A stretch of 12,755 nt of DNA, taken from contig JAWXCP010000135.1 in the NCBI GenBank assembly GCA_034408685.1, positions 1 to 12,755 on the forward strand, read 5' to 3'. The stretch's first letter is position 1, and each line of letters opens with the position of its first letter. Both the position numbers and the translations under genes were made by a program. Source of the DNA: JANXVY01 sp034408685 (GTDB lineage: Bacteria > Pseudomonadota > Alphaproteobacteria > Rhizobiales > Hyphomicrobiaceae). Positions 1 through 7,607 of the stretch are shown in pieces. Under the pieces are notes generated by a model. That model was given only the letters and a program-made list of their open reading frames with translations. It had not been told where the DNA came from and did not search any database.

Positions 1-554
1 AGTTCGACCGCGCCCCGGCTTGCCTCGACCCAAACCCCGCGCCCCGGCAACTTCTGAGCAATATCGGGAACGATCGTGCCGTCCGGCGCCCGCACGAAAC
101 GGATAAGGTCGACGACCGGGAACGACTGCCGGGATACGGCGCACGAGCGAACCGGGCCACTCTGGTTGCTCGATTGTGGCAGGCCCGCCCCATCGGAAGC
201 GGCTTCGGATGCGGCATCGTCTGCGACGGTTGTCGCGACGAATGCCCCGCCGCGCGCCCTCGGTGCGGGGTCGCCGGGGCCATCGTCGACAGAAAGATCG
301 GGCCCGTCCGCATCATCGTGCCGGGCATCCTCCGCCGCGTCACGAACAGCCTCGCCTGACGCAGACTGGCGCACCGCGACCAGATCGGCCCCAGATCGAA
401 CAACCCCGGCTAAAACGGCCTCGGCTCGGTCAGCGTCACCCTGTTGGGACCCGTCGCCATGAGACCCGCCGCCAGATGGCGAGGCTTTGCCATCCGGTTC
501 ACGGCCGCAACCCGGCGCGTCCTCATTCGAGATGCCCGTCCCGCCGGTGCACAT
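1..554 (-). CDS. ylxR: YlxR/DUF448 RNA-binding protein (3' end cut by window edge)
   Basis: This is an open frame of 184 codons that runs off the left edge. Its ATG shares one base with the nusA stop (TGATG), which implies translational coupling. The DUF448 core starts near residue 135: VRSCAVSRQSFPVVDLIRFV, then a PDGTIVPDIAQKLPGRGVWV segment, matching the family's R-x-C ... LIRFV ... PD ... LPGRGVW signature. YlxR proteins are small RNA-binding proteins encoded between nusA and infB; the B. subtilis member acts as an RNase P modulator. The first ~134 residues are Gly/Ala/Asp-rich, low in hydrophobics and look disordered; most family members lack such an extension. The only other in-frame start I see before the domain is a GTG at codon 61, so at least ~75 residues of extension would remain either way. 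infB would be expected next, beyond the window. Identity of the domain is secure; the start is less so. Confidence 0.86.
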   Translation of the reverse strand, partial: MCTGGTGISNEDAPGCGREPDGKASPSGGGSHGDGSQQGDADRAEAVLAGVVRSGADLVAVRQSASGEAVRDAAEDARHDDADGPDLSVDDGPGDPAPRARGGAFVATTVADDAASEAASDGAGLPQSSNQSGPVRSCAVSRQSFPVVDLIRFVRAPDGTIVPDIAQKLPGRGVWVEASRGAVE

Positions 555-2374
555 CACTTGGTTGTATCGGTCTCCGGAGTATCGGTCTCTGCCGCATCGG
601 CCTCGGTGCCGTCCGGTTCGACGGCTGCGGCGTCGGCACCCGCGTCATCGGAGTTGGCAGCGTCGCCGTCGACGTCCTCGCCAACATCTTCGCCAACACC
701 GGCTTCTTCACCGGCGTCTTCACCGGCCGCTTCGAGACCGCCATCGTCGGCTTGGCCTTCGCCACGGTGTGCTGCGAGGTCCTCGGCCGTGATCCAGCCA
801 AGCGCGACGCGTGAAGACATGATCATGTCTTCGACTTCCTTGCGGCTGAACTCGAGGCCTTCGAGAATGCCCTTGTGCTTGACGACATCACCCGGGGCCG
901 GCCCGCGCTGGCGGCCGGGTGCCGCTGGCTTCTTGCGCTCGGTCCAGCCGACGAGATCGTCGGTCGAGCAGTCGGCCAGGTCTTCCAAAGTTTTGATGCC
1001 GTTTTCGCCGAGCGTCACCATCAGTGAGGTGGTCATGCCGTCGATCTGGCGCAGTTCATCGGCCACGCCCAGTTCGCGGCGGCGGGCATCGCGCTCCGCT
1101 TCGATCCGCTCGAGATAATCGCGCGCGCGGCCCTGAATTTCGGCCGCTGTCTCCTCGGTGAAGCCTTCGATGCTGGCCACTTCGGCCGGGTCGACGTAGG
1201 CGATTTCTTCGACCGTCGCGAAATCGACCGCGACGAGCAACTGCGCGATGACCTCGTCGATGTCGAGCGCTTCCATGAACAGCTGCGCGCGCTCGGTCCG
1301 CTCCTTGTTGCGCCGCTCGCTCTCTTCCTCGACGGTCAAGATATCGATGTTCCAGCCGGTCAACTGTGAGGCGAGGCGCACGTTCTGGCCGCGCCGGCCG
1401 ATGGCCAGCGACAGCTGGCTTTCGGGCACGACGACCTCGATCCGGCCAGCCTCTTCGTCGAGCACGACCTTCTCGACCTCGGCAGGAGCCAACGCGTTGA
1501 CGACGAACGTCGCCTGCTCCTCGTCGTATTGGATGATGTCGACCTTCTCGCCCTGCAGTTCGTTGACGACGGCCTGCACGCGCGACCCACGCATGCCGAC
1601 GCATGCGCCGACCGGGTCGATCGATCGGTCCTTGGAGATAACCGCGATCTTGGCCCGGCTGCCGGGATCGCGCGCCACGGCTTTGATCTCGACCACGCCG
1701 TCGTAGATTTCGGGCACTTCCTGGGCGAACAATTTGGCCATAAACTCAGGCCGGGCGCGCGATAGGAAAATCTGCGGCCCGCGCTGCTCACGGCGCACGT
1801 CCTGAACGTAAGCGCGCAGGCGGTCGCCGAGGCGCACGTTCTCACGCGGGATCATCTCGTCGCGGCGCACGATGGCCTCGGCCCGGCCGAGGTCGACGAT
1901 GACGTTACCGTATTCGACGCGCTTGACGGTGCCGCTGACGATCTCGCCGACGCGGTCCTTGTACTCGGAGAACTGGCGGTCGCGTTCGGCCTCTCGGACA
2001 CGCTGGACGATCGCCTGCTTGGCGTTTTGCGCCGCGACCCGGCCGACATCGAGCGGCGGCAGCTGCTCGACGAATGCGTCGCCGAGTTTGGCTTCGGCGT
2101 TGCGCAACTGCGCGTCGGCCAACGAGATCTGCGCGTCGGGATTTTCAACCAGTTCGGATACGGTCACGACGCGCGACAGCTTGGCTTCACCCGTGCGCGG
2201 ATCGATGTTGCAGCGGATGTCGTGATCGGCGCCATATCGGCTTTTGGCGGCCTTCTGCATGGCCTCTTCCATCGCCTCGATCACGATCCGGCGATCGATC
2301 GATTTTTCGCGCGCAACCGCGTCTGCGATCTGCAGGATTTCGAGACGGTTCGCACTGATGCCTGAAAGCGCCAT
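554..2374 (-). CDS. nusA: Transcription termination/antitermination factor NusA
   Basis: A 606-residue NusA, which binds RNA polymerase and nascent RNA and tunes pausing, termination and antitermination. Visible domains in order: N-terminal RNAP-binding domain (1-~135, beginning SANRLEILQIADAVAREK), S1 domain (~139-205), KH1 (core GACVGMRGSRVQAV near 256-269), KH2 (AIGRRGQNVRLASQLTGW, 324-341), then two helix-hairpin-helix acidic-repeat modules (~365-430 and ~440-535) as in proteobacterial NusA. A Pro/Arg/Lys-rich stretch (480-499) sits in the second repeat. Residues ~538-606 are an Asp/Glu/Ala/Thr tail with no domain, which makes the protein longer than the E. coli one (495 residues). The start is set by AGAGGA about 9-10 bases upstream, lying across the end of rimP, whose stop is 5 bases away. 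It is part of a rimP-nusA-ylxR operon. Confidence 0.97.
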   Translation of the reverse strand: MALSGISANRLEILQIADAVAREKSIDRRIVIEAMEEAMQKAAKSRYGADHDIRCNIDPRTGEAKLSRVVTVSELVENPDAQISLADAQLRNAEAKLGDAFVEQLPPLDVGRVAAQNAKQAIVQRVREAERDRQFSEYKDRVGEIVSGTVKRVEYGNVIVDLGRAEAIVRRDEMIPRENVRLGDRLRAYVQDVRREQRGPQIFLSRARPEFMAKLFAQEVPEIYDGVVEIKAVARDPGSRAKIAVISKDRSIDPVGACVGMRGSRVQAVVNELQGEKVDIIQYDEEQATFVVNALAPAEVEKVVLDEEAGRIEVVVPESQLSLAIGRRGQNVRLASQLTGWNIDILTVEEESERRNKERTERAQLFMEALDIDEVIAQLLVAVDFATVEEIAYVDPAEVASIEGFTEETAAEIQGRARDYLERIEAERDARRRELGVADELRQIDGMTTSLMVTLGENGIKTLEDLADCSTDDLVGWTERKKPAAPGRQRGPAPGDVVKHKGILEGLEFSRKEVEDMIMSSRVALGWITAEDLAAHRGEGQADDGGLEAAGEDAGEEAGVGEDVGEDVDGDAANSDDAGADAAAVEPDGTEADAAETDTPETDTTK

Positions 2375-2379
2375 GGGAG

Positions 2380-3297
2380 TCAGTCCTCTGGAGTTCCGCC
2401 GCGCTTGTCTGCGCCGGTTTTTTCTAAGTCGGATTGTTCTAGATCGGGTGTGTTTTCGTCATGATCGAGATCGTCGAGATCGGCATTGTCAGCGGCGAGA
2501 TCGGCATTGTCAGCGGCGTGATCGCCATCGTCACGTTCATCCGCAACGAGTTGATCCGCATCGAGTGCATCCGCATCGAGTTCTGCGCCATCGGCCGGCA
2601 ATCCCCGCTTGGCAGCCTTGGCCCGATTGAGCGCCTCACGAATGAGATCGTCGGTCAAAACCAACTTTGCGTCTTTGATCAGCCGGGCGGGAAGGCCGAG
2701 CACCTGGCGGCCGACCTCGGGCAGATCACATTCGATGCGCACCTCGCCACCACCGGCAACCGCGCCGTCGTAACCGTCGAGCACGCCTTTGAACCGCTTG
2801 CGCCCGTCGACGGCTTCCGCAAGTTCGATCCGCGCCTCGAACCCGGCCCAATCCTCGAAGTCCGACGGCCGGACCAGCGGCCGGTCGATGCCCGGCGAGG
2901 ATACTTCCAGCCGGTAAGCACCCGGCATCGGATCGTGAACATCGAGCAACGGCGACACGTTGCGCGAGACCGTTTCGCAGTCGTCGATGGTAAACGTCCC
3001 GTCGGCCCGCTCGGCCATGATCTGCAGCGTCTTGCCTTCCTTGCCCGACACGGTCACGCGGACGAGACGGAAGCCGAGATCGGCGATGGCTGGCTCGATG
3101 AGCGTCGCGACAGCCGCAGCTGGACCCGTTTCGACGATGAACCGCACGGAAGCATCGTCCGTCGCCGCGTCGCCGCCGATAACGGAGGCTGCGGCATCGG
3201 AGCGCGTATTGCGAACGGGATCGCCCGCTGGCGTCGCGTCGGCCGACCGCTTGTTGGAGCTGTCAGTGGTCTTTGGCTTCGCCACGGGTGCGTTCAA
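2380..3297 (-). CDS. rimP: Ribosome maturation factor RimP
   Basis: A 305-residue RimP, the factor for 30S subunit assembly. The N-terminal alpha/beta domain spans about 51-130 (VETGPAAAVATLIEPAIADL; GFRLVRVTVSGKEGKTLQIM), followed by the diagnostic EVSSPGIDRPLVRPSDFEDW at 131-150. The SH3-like C-terminal domain (FKGVLDGYDG, LIKDAKLVLTDDLI) ends near 220. A typical RimP is about 150-200 residues. Here there is a ~50-residue Ala/Asp/Ser N-terminal extension and a ~75-residue acidic tail (231-305) that contains a perfect 7-residue tandem duplication (AADNADL). The stop is 5 bases from nusA, so the two are co-transcribed. No strong Shine-Dalgarno precedes the ATG; a shorter form starting later is possible, but I see no in-frame ATG before the domain. 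Confidence 0.95.
   Translation of the reverse strand: MNAPVAKPKTTDSSNKRSADATPAGDPVRNTRSDAAASVIGGDAATDDASVRFIVETGPAAAVATLIEPAIADLGFRLVRVTVSGKEGKTLQIMAERADGTFTIDDCETVSRNVSPLLDVHDPMPGAYRLEVSSPGIDRPLVRPSDFEDWAGFEARIELAEAVDGRKRFKGVLDGYDGAVAGGGEVRIECDLPEVGRQVLGLPARLIKDAKLVLTDDLIREALNRAKAAKRGLPADGAELDADALDADQLVADERDDGDHAADNADLAADNADLDDLDHDENTPDLEQSDLEKTGADKRGGTPED
2476..2517. repeat. 21-bp perfect tandem duplication inside rimP tail
   Basis: Two identical 21-base units abut at 2476-2496 and 2497-2517, with a degenerate third beginning GTGATCG at 2518. The unit length is a multiple of three, so it adds seven acidic residues per copy to the RimP C-terminal tail without breaking the frame. The neighbouring 2560-2580 bases carry further short repeats (GCATCGAG-type). 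Replication slippage in an acidic low-complexity tail is the simplest origin. Confidence 0.85.
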
Positions 3298-3537
3298 GTC
3301 CGCTGGTTAAAGGGCGTCGGATGCGATTGTGCCGGTCCGGTAATACGACGTAAGAATTTGCATAGCCGTTGATCGGCAGGGCCGTGAGGCCCCACCAACG
3401 AACAGTCCGGAATGTTTTGGATTGACCGCAACACTAAACGCAGCTTGCCCCGTTTGCAAGCCAAAACATGATTTCTGCCGCAGTTTCAAGGCGTCGGGAC
3501 TACGCCCGCAAGCGACCCTAAAAGTGCGTCAGAGCCG
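3298..3537. other. 240-base intergenic leader upstream of rimP
   Basis: This gap separates gph (ending 3538) from rimP (starting 3297), both on the minus strand, so it probably holds the 3' end of the pgk-gph transcript and the promoter of rimP-nusA-ylxR. Two small inverted repeats are visible: GCTTGC/GCAAGC around a 7-base loop (3443-3461) and GGGCC/GGCCC around a 4-base loop (3379-3392). Neither is followed by a T-run, so I do not call a terminator. On the minus strand TTGCAA, 17 bases, TAGTGT resembles a weak -35/-10 pair but matches consensus poorly. No coding potential is evident. Confidence 0.3.
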
Positions 3538-4224
3538 TCAGCGCATCGATGCGGGCGGCAATAGCCGGTCGAGGGTCGCAAGCAAGCCTTCGAAACCCGG
3601 CAGGACCGCATCGGCCCCCAGTTCGGCCAGCGGCAATGTGCTGTAACCGTGGGACATCAAGACCACCGGCAGCCCCGCTGCCCGCCCGGCGCCAAGATCG
3701 GCTTTGCTGTCGCCGACCATCACCGCGCGGGCATGAGTTGCATCCGCCTCGGAAAGTGCGAGCCGGACCATATCTCCCGACGGCTTCAGCGGAACGCCGT
3801 CTCGCGCGCCGACGATGGCATCAAAATGGCCGCGAATGCCGAGGCCGTCGATGACCCGGTCGGCGAGGGCCTGTGGCTTGTTGGTGCACACCGTCAGATA
3901 CCACCCCTGAGTGCGCAAACCGGCAAGGTCGCCGAGCACGCCTGGGTAGAGCTTCGTACCAACGCAGGGTGCGGCGGCATAGGCGGTCTCGAATTCAGCG
4001 ACCAACGCTCGGGTCGCCGTGTCGTCGCCGGTGACCCCTTGTGCGGCAAGCGCACGTTCCGCCAGCCGCCGCGCCCCATGTCCGACCATCGCAATAACAT
4101 CGCTGATCGGCAGTGGCGAAAGCCCGCGCAAGCCGAGAGCAACGTTCAACGCTGCGGCAATGTCGGGCGCGCTATCGGCCAGCGTGCCATCCAGGTCGAA
4201 GACGACGGCCCGTGATCGCAACAT
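3538..4224 (-). CDS. gph: HAD-family phosphoglycolate phosphatase
   Basis: A 228-residue haloacid-dehalogenase hydrolase of the Gph type, which removes phosphate from 2-phosphoglycolate in the cytoplasm. All four HAD motifs are present: VVFDLDGTLADS (nucleophile Asp10, acid/base Asp12), TNKP (Thr114), the motif III lysine in LKPSGDM (Lys147), and GDSKAD (Asp172, Asp176). The helical cap between motifs I and II (about 18-85) fits the family. The length is usual. GAGG about 10 bases upstream of the ATG overlaps the TGA of pgk (stop 12 bases away), so translation is probably coupled to pgk. Related HAD phosphatases with other small phosphoester substrates cannot be excluded from sequence alone. 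Confidence 0.86.
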   Translation of the reverse strand: MLRSRAVVFDLDGTLADSAPDIAAALNVALGLRGLSPLPISDVIAMVGHGARRLAERALAAQGVTGDDTATRALVAEFETAYAAAPCVGTKLYPGVLGDLAGLRTQGWYLTVCTNKPQALADRVIDGLGIRGHFDAIVGARDGVPLKPSGDMVRLALSEADATHARAVMVGDSKADLGAGRAAGLPVVLMSHGYSTLPLAELGADAVLPGFEGLLATLDRLLPPASMR

Positions 4225-4236
4225 GACAGAACCACC

Positions 4237-5451
4237 TCAGCCTTTCGCCAACGCCGCCACGCCCGGCAATTCCTTGCCTTCGAGCCATTCGAGGAATGCG
4301 CCGCCCGCACTCGATACGTAGGTGAAATCCGACGTGACACCGGCCATGTTGAGCGCCGCGACCGTGTCCCCGCCGCCAGCAACCGACACGAGCTTGCCCT
4401 CTTTCGTCAGGCGCGCGGCCTCCCGCGCCAGCGCAAACGTGCCGGTGCCGAACGGTTCGATTTCGAACGCGCCAAGCGGGCCGTTCCACATCACGGTTCG
4501 GCAACTGGCGAGTGCCGCCGTCATCGCTGCGACCGAGACCGGCCCGACATCGAGGATCATGCCATCCGTCGGCAATTTATGAACCGAGAGTACCTGGTAA
4601 GGCGCGCCGGCTTCGAACGCTTTGGCGACGAGCGCATCCGTCGGCAATACGACCTGCTTACCGCGCTCCTTCGCCTCGGCCATGATCTGGCGGGCGGTGG
4701 CGTGGAACTCTGGCTCGGCTAGCGACGAGCCCATGAAGACGCCGAGTGACTGCAGGAACGTGTTGGCCATGCCGCCGCCGATGATCAACACGTCGACCTT
4801 GTCGAGCAGGTTGGTCAGCACCTCGATCTTGGTCGAGACCTTGGCTCCGCCGACGACCGCCGCGATCGGCCGTTGACCGTTGTCTGTCGCAAGCCGAATG
4901 GCGGTGATCTCTTCCATCATCAGGGCGCCCGCATAGGCCGGAAGCACGTGGGCGAGGCCCTCGGTCGAGGCATGCGCGCGGTGGGCGCACGAGAACGCGT
5001 CGTTGACGTAGATGTCACCCAGGCTGGCAAGCTGCGCGGTGAAAGCGGGATCGTTCTTTTCTTCGCCCGTGTGAAAGCGCAGGTTTTCCAGGACGACGAC
5101 CCCGCCCGGCGCCATTTCCGCGATGGCCGCCTCCGCAGACGGTCCAACGCAATCGGCGGCGAACGCAATCGGTAGACCCGAAATCCGCGCCAACTCGGCA
5201 GCGACCGGCGCGAGCGAGAACGCGAGGTCCGGTCCGCCCTTCGGCCGGCCAAAGTGGGAGATCACGATGACCTTGGCGCCGCGTTCGGAAAGGTCGCGCA
5301 GGCCGGGTATGATGCGTTCGAGACGCGTCGCATCGGTGACCTTGCCGCCTGCTGCTGGCACATTGAGGTCGGCGCGCACGAGGACACGCTTGCCCGCAAC
5401 GTCGAGGCCAGCGGTTGTTTTGAGGTTGTCGAGGTTCATCAGCGCGCCCAT
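4237..5451 (-). CDS. pgk: Phosphoglycerate kinase
   Basis: A 404-residue Pgk, the glycolysis/Calvin-cycle enzyme interconverting 1,3-bisphosphoglycerate and 3-phosphoglycerate with ADP/ATP. Hallmarks are KRVLVRADLNVP (21-32), SHFGRPKGG (65-73), the basic-patch DAFSCAHRAHAS (151-162), GGAKVSTKIEVL (201-212), LIIGGGMANTFL (222-233), TVMWNGPLGAFE (319-330) and the nucleotide-binding GGGDTVAAL (359-367), ending SAGGAFLEWLEGKELPG. Length is normal, so the enzyme should be intact. The start is uncertain: the ATG at 5439 (MNLDNL) is equally plausible and no strong Shine-Dalgarno supports either. It heads a pgk-gph pair; no gap or fba gene is adjacent, unlike many gap-pgk clusters. Upstream lies a ~190-base divergent region shared with the antitoxin gene. 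Confidence 0.97.
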   Translation of the reverse strand: MGALMNLDNLKTTAGLDVAGKRVLVRADLNVPAAGGKVTDATRLERIIPGLRDLSERGAKVIVISHFGRPKGGPDLAFSLAPVAAELARISGLPIAFAADCVGPSAEAAIAEMAPGGVVVLENLRFHTGEEKNDPAFTAQLASLGDIYVNDAFSCAHRAHASTEGLAHVLPAYAGALMMEEITAIRLATDNGQRPIAAVVGGAKVSTKIEVLTNLLDKVDVLIIGGGMANTFLQSLGVFMGSSLAEPEFHATARQIMAEAKERGKQVVLPTDALVAKAFEAGAPYQVLSVHKLPTDGMILDVGPVSVAAMTAALASCRTVMWNGPLGAFEIEPFGTGTFALAREAARLTKEGKLVSVAGGGDTVAALNMAGVTSDFTYVSSAGGAFLEWLEGKELPGVAALAKG

Positions 5452-5640
5452 ATTCGTGCCATCTTGGGTGGATTTTCCTCAGCCGGTAGCGCGGTTCGCA
5501 CAGGATGTGAAGGCTGTGATCGGAAAAGCCAGCGGGTTCCCGTTGTCAGCGCTTGGGGCCGCAGCGTTGCCTACGAGCATTGATCGAGTTAGTCTGTTCA
5601 GCACCGACCCGTCATTGGTAGAGATAATGGGGTGATGACC

Positions 5641-5877
5641 ATGCCGATGTCCGCAACGGAACTCGACCGGCACATCGCCGAGCTGAGTGACACCGAACAA
5701 GCGCGCATCGCGGCAGACATAGCCGCGCGATTGCAAGGGTCTGACGCTGGAACTGAGGCCGCTTGGGCCGCCGAAGCGTTAAGGCGCCACGTCGAGATAA
5801 CGCAATCGGGCGCCGCCACCTTCGATGCCGACGACGTCATACGCGACGCTCGCCTCCGTTTGCATCGATCGAAGTGA
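5641..5877 (+). CDS. Addiction-module antitoxin (RelB/Unk_AMP-like)
   Basis: A 78-residue acidic helical protein. The layout MSATELDRHIAELSDTEQAR, then AWAAEALRRHVEITQSGA and a C-terminal DADDVIRDARLRLHR resembles the short addiction-module component family whose members have W-x-x-E-x-x-R-R ... V...G... near the C-terminus and precede RelE/ParE toxins. I chose the ATG at 5641 because GGGG lies 8 bases upstream; GTG 5632 and ATG 5635 are in-frame alternatives. Its stop overlaps the GTG of the next frame (GTGA), the usual coupling in such modules. The expected role is to bind and neutralise the partner toxin and repress the pair. The partner is probably broken (next entry), so this may now be an orphan antitoxin. 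Confidence 0.68.
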   Translation: MPMSATELDRHIAELSDTEQARIAADIAARLQGSDAGTEAAWAAEALRRHVEITQSGAATFDADDVIRDARLRLHRSK

Positions 5878-6168
5878 GCCTTCGATTTAGCGTCGCGGCG
5901 CGCCGTGTGTTGTTTCGAGCCGCCGACCACTATGATCGAAGACTGGCCCGGCTGGGAGACCGGTTCCTGGATGAGGTGACAGCAACGCTCAGCTTCATCA
6001 AGGATTACCCTAAAGCGCGGACTGAGGCGGATGGCGGCATTCGGCTGTGGCCCATGCGACGGTTTCCCTACGGCGTGCTCTATAATCTGGAAGCCGATAC
6101 TATTTGCATCGCGGCCCGATATATATTGGCGCAGGGTCCGCCGCCACGAGCGGAAGACGGACGCGTGA
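5874..6168 (+). pseudogene. ParE/RelE-family toxin, frameshifted near C-terminus
   Basis: From the GTG at 5874 the first ~81 codons read as a ParE-like toxin: LRFSVAARRVLFRAADHYDR, LGDRFLDEVTATLSFIKDYP, then GGIRLWPMRRFPYGVLYNLE and ADTICIAA. Family members continue with a V-A-H-x-x-R-x-P-x-Y-W-R type ending. In the present frame the text instead becomes RYILAQGPPPRAEDG and runs to 6275, overlapping the pirin gene by ~90 bases. The other forward frame, from 6106, encodes ASRPDIYWRRVRRHERKTDA and stops at 6166-6168, just before the pirin start, where a normal toxin would end. I infer a small deletion near 6106-6117. The repeated GCATCGCGG expected in an intact IAVAH...SRPD coding sequence offers a slippage explanation, but that is speculative. 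A sequencing error is the main alternative. Confidence 0.72.
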
Positions 6169-6174
6169 TACAAC

Positions 6175-6178
6175 GGAG
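6175..6178 (+). promoter_or_regulatory. Ribosome binding site fixing the pirin start
   Basis: GGAG at 6175-6178 lies 8 bases before ATG 6187 but only 2 bases before the in-frame ATG at 6181. The spacing favours 6187 as the start of the pirin-family gene. Confidence 0.6.
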
Positions 6179-6186
6179 CGATGACC

Positions 6187-7104
6187 ATGAGCAGTCACGA
6201 CGCCCACGACCCAAAGCCCGGCGACCGGGCGGCATGCGCGCTGATCGAGCAGGTGATCGTGCCTCGCGCGCGTGATCTCGGCGGCTTCGAGGTGCGCCGG
6301 GCCTTACCGGCGGCCGGCAAACAAATGGTCGGCCCGTTCATTTTCTTCGACCAGATGGGACCGTCGGAGTTTCTGCTCGGTGCTGGCATCGACGTTCGCC
6401 CCCACCCCCACATCGGCCTGTCGACGGTAACGTATCTGTTCGAAGGCGAAATCTTCCACCGCGACAGCCTCGGTACGTCGATCCCTATCCGGCCCGGCGC
6501 GCTCAACCTGATGACCGCAGGCCGGGGAATTGTCCACTCGGAGCGGACGGGACCCGACGTACGCCGCGCCCCCCATCAGCTTTACGGCATCCAGGCCTGG
6601 GCGGCGCTACCAGCGTCGCATGAGGAGACGGCACCAGCATTCGTTCATCACGCGGCAGATGCCCTCCCAGTGATCAACGGCGACGGCGTCACCGCGCGCG
6701 TGATACTGGGCCAAGCCTTCGGGGCGACATCGCCAGCAGTGTTTCCGCATCCCGCGCTCTATGTCCATGCCGAGATGGCAGCCGGCAGCCAGATGCCGCT
6801 CGACGCGACCTACGACGAGCGCGCTGTCTACATTGTCTCAGGCACGATCGAGATCGCGGGCGATTCGTTCGAGGGTGGGCGCTTGCTGGTGTTCAAGCCC
6901 GGCGATGCGATCACGATACTCGCTAAATCGGACGCCCGGCTGATGATCGTCGGCGGCGAGCCGATGGACGGCCCGCGCCACATCTGGTGGAACTTCGTGT
7001 CATCCCGCAAGGACCGCATCGACGCCGCTAAAGCCGATTGGACCGCCGGTCGCTTCGACACGGTGCCAGGCGACGAGGCCGAGTTCATCCCGCTGCCGGG
7101 TTAG
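6187..7104 (+). CDS. Pirin-family bicupin protein
   Basis: A 305-residue pirin-family protein (YhhW/YhaK-like). Pirins are two-domain cupins that bind one metal, and some bacterial members oxidise quercetin (2,3-dioxygenase activity). The N-terminal cupin contains PFIFFDQMGP, then RPHPHIGLSTVTYLFEGE and GRGIVHSE. Counting from ATG 6181, the four metal ligands are His75, His77, His119 and Glu121, all present. The second, metal-free cupin follows (YDERAVYIVSGTIEIAGDSF; LLVFKPGDAITI), and the C-terminus has the usual GGEPMDGPRHIWWNFVSS. Length is normal, with no signal peptide, so it is cytoplasmic. It sits directly behind the damaged toxin gene and may share its promoter. The natural substrate cannot be told from sequence. 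Confidence 0.92.
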   Translation: MSSHDAHDPKPGDRAACALIEQVIVPRARDLGGFEVRRALPAAGKQMVGPFIFFDQMGPSEFLLGAGIDVRPHPHIGLSTVTYLFEGEIFHRDSLGTSIPIRPGALNLMTAGRGIVHSERTGPDVRRAPHQLYGIQAWAALPASHEETAPAFVHHAADALPVINGDGVTARVILGQAFGATSPAVFPHPALYVHAEMAAGSQMPLDATYDERAVYIVSGTIEIAGDSFEGGRLLVFKPGDAITILAKSDARLMIVGGEPMDGPRHIWWNFVSSRKDRIDAAKADWTAGRFDTVPGDEAEFIPLPG

Positions 7105-7156
7105 GTCTGGTCGGCGAATGGTTCTACCGATGCATGCAAGCGCTGTCGTGCCTCCG

Positions 7157-7513
7157 TCACACCTTCTTGACGAACTCGGACTTCAATTGCATCGGGCCGA
7201 TGCCGTCTATTTTGCAGTCGATATCGTGCCCACCTGCGCCGTCGATGATGCGAATATTGCGCACCTTGGTGCCGATTTTGACGACCGAAGACGAGCCTTT
7301 GATTTTTAGGTCCTTGATGACGGTCACGCTGTCGCCGTCAGTCAGAACATTGCCGTTAGCGTCTTTGACAACGCGCGGCCCGTCCGCGCCGTCATCCGCG
7401 GAAGCCGCCGCACCAGCCGACCATTCGTGCGCACATTCCGGGCACACGAATAAGCTCCCGTCCTCGTAAGTGTGGGGCGAGGCGCATTTCGGACAAGAGG
7501 GTTGCGTGGACAT
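7157..7513 (-). CDS. yjdM: YjdM/PhnA-family zinc-ribbon protein
   Basis: A 118-residue homologue of E. coli YjdM (formerly PhnA). An N-terminal zinc ribbon has two CxxC pairs (Cys7/Cys10 and Cys24/Cys27 in SCPKC and VCPEC). After an Ala/Asp linker comes the strongly conserved PhnA domain: GNVLTDGDSVTVIKDLKIKG, SSSVVKIGTKVRNIRI, then HDIDCKIDGIG and the terminal LKSEFVKKV. Despite the old name it is not part of the C-P lyase, and its biochemical role is not settled. I start it at ATG 7513, next to the zinc ribbon and with AAAGG about 8-10 bases upstream; the longer upstream frame looks non-coding. It converges on the pirin gene with a 52-base gap that shows no clear terminator. Confidence 0.93.
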   Translation of the reverse strand: MSTQPSCPKCASPHTYEDGSLFVCPECAHEWSAGAAASADDGADGPRVVKDANGNVLTDGDSVTVIKDLKIKGSSSVVKIGTKVRNIRIIDGAGGHDIDCKIDGIGPMQLKSEFVKKV

Positions 7514-7607
7514 GGGGGGCCTTTGTTTCCAAGTTATGCATCGCTGTAAACCGGGTCGTGCCAACAACAACACTTTTCATATTGCCCGCGATATGCTACT
7601 GTGCGCT

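Noticed and set aside
444..1118. Long plus-strand open frame (224 codons) opposite nusA and ylxR
   Set aside because: It is antisense to the strongly supported nusA. Its Ser/Pro/Arg-rich translation is typical of the reverse frame of GC-rich coding DNA.
2461..3372. Plus-strand open frame of 303 codons opposite rimP
   Set aside because: It mirrors rimP, whose domain sequence is unmistakable, and shows no independent family motif or ribosome site.
3379..3461. Two small hairpins upstream of rimP as terminators or a leader RNA
   Set aside because: The stems are only 5-6 bp, no T-run follows, and no known leader motif is recognisable.
7105..7156. Terminator between the convergent pirin and yjdM genes
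   Set aside because: Only a TGCATGCA palindrome is present, without a stable stem or T-tract.
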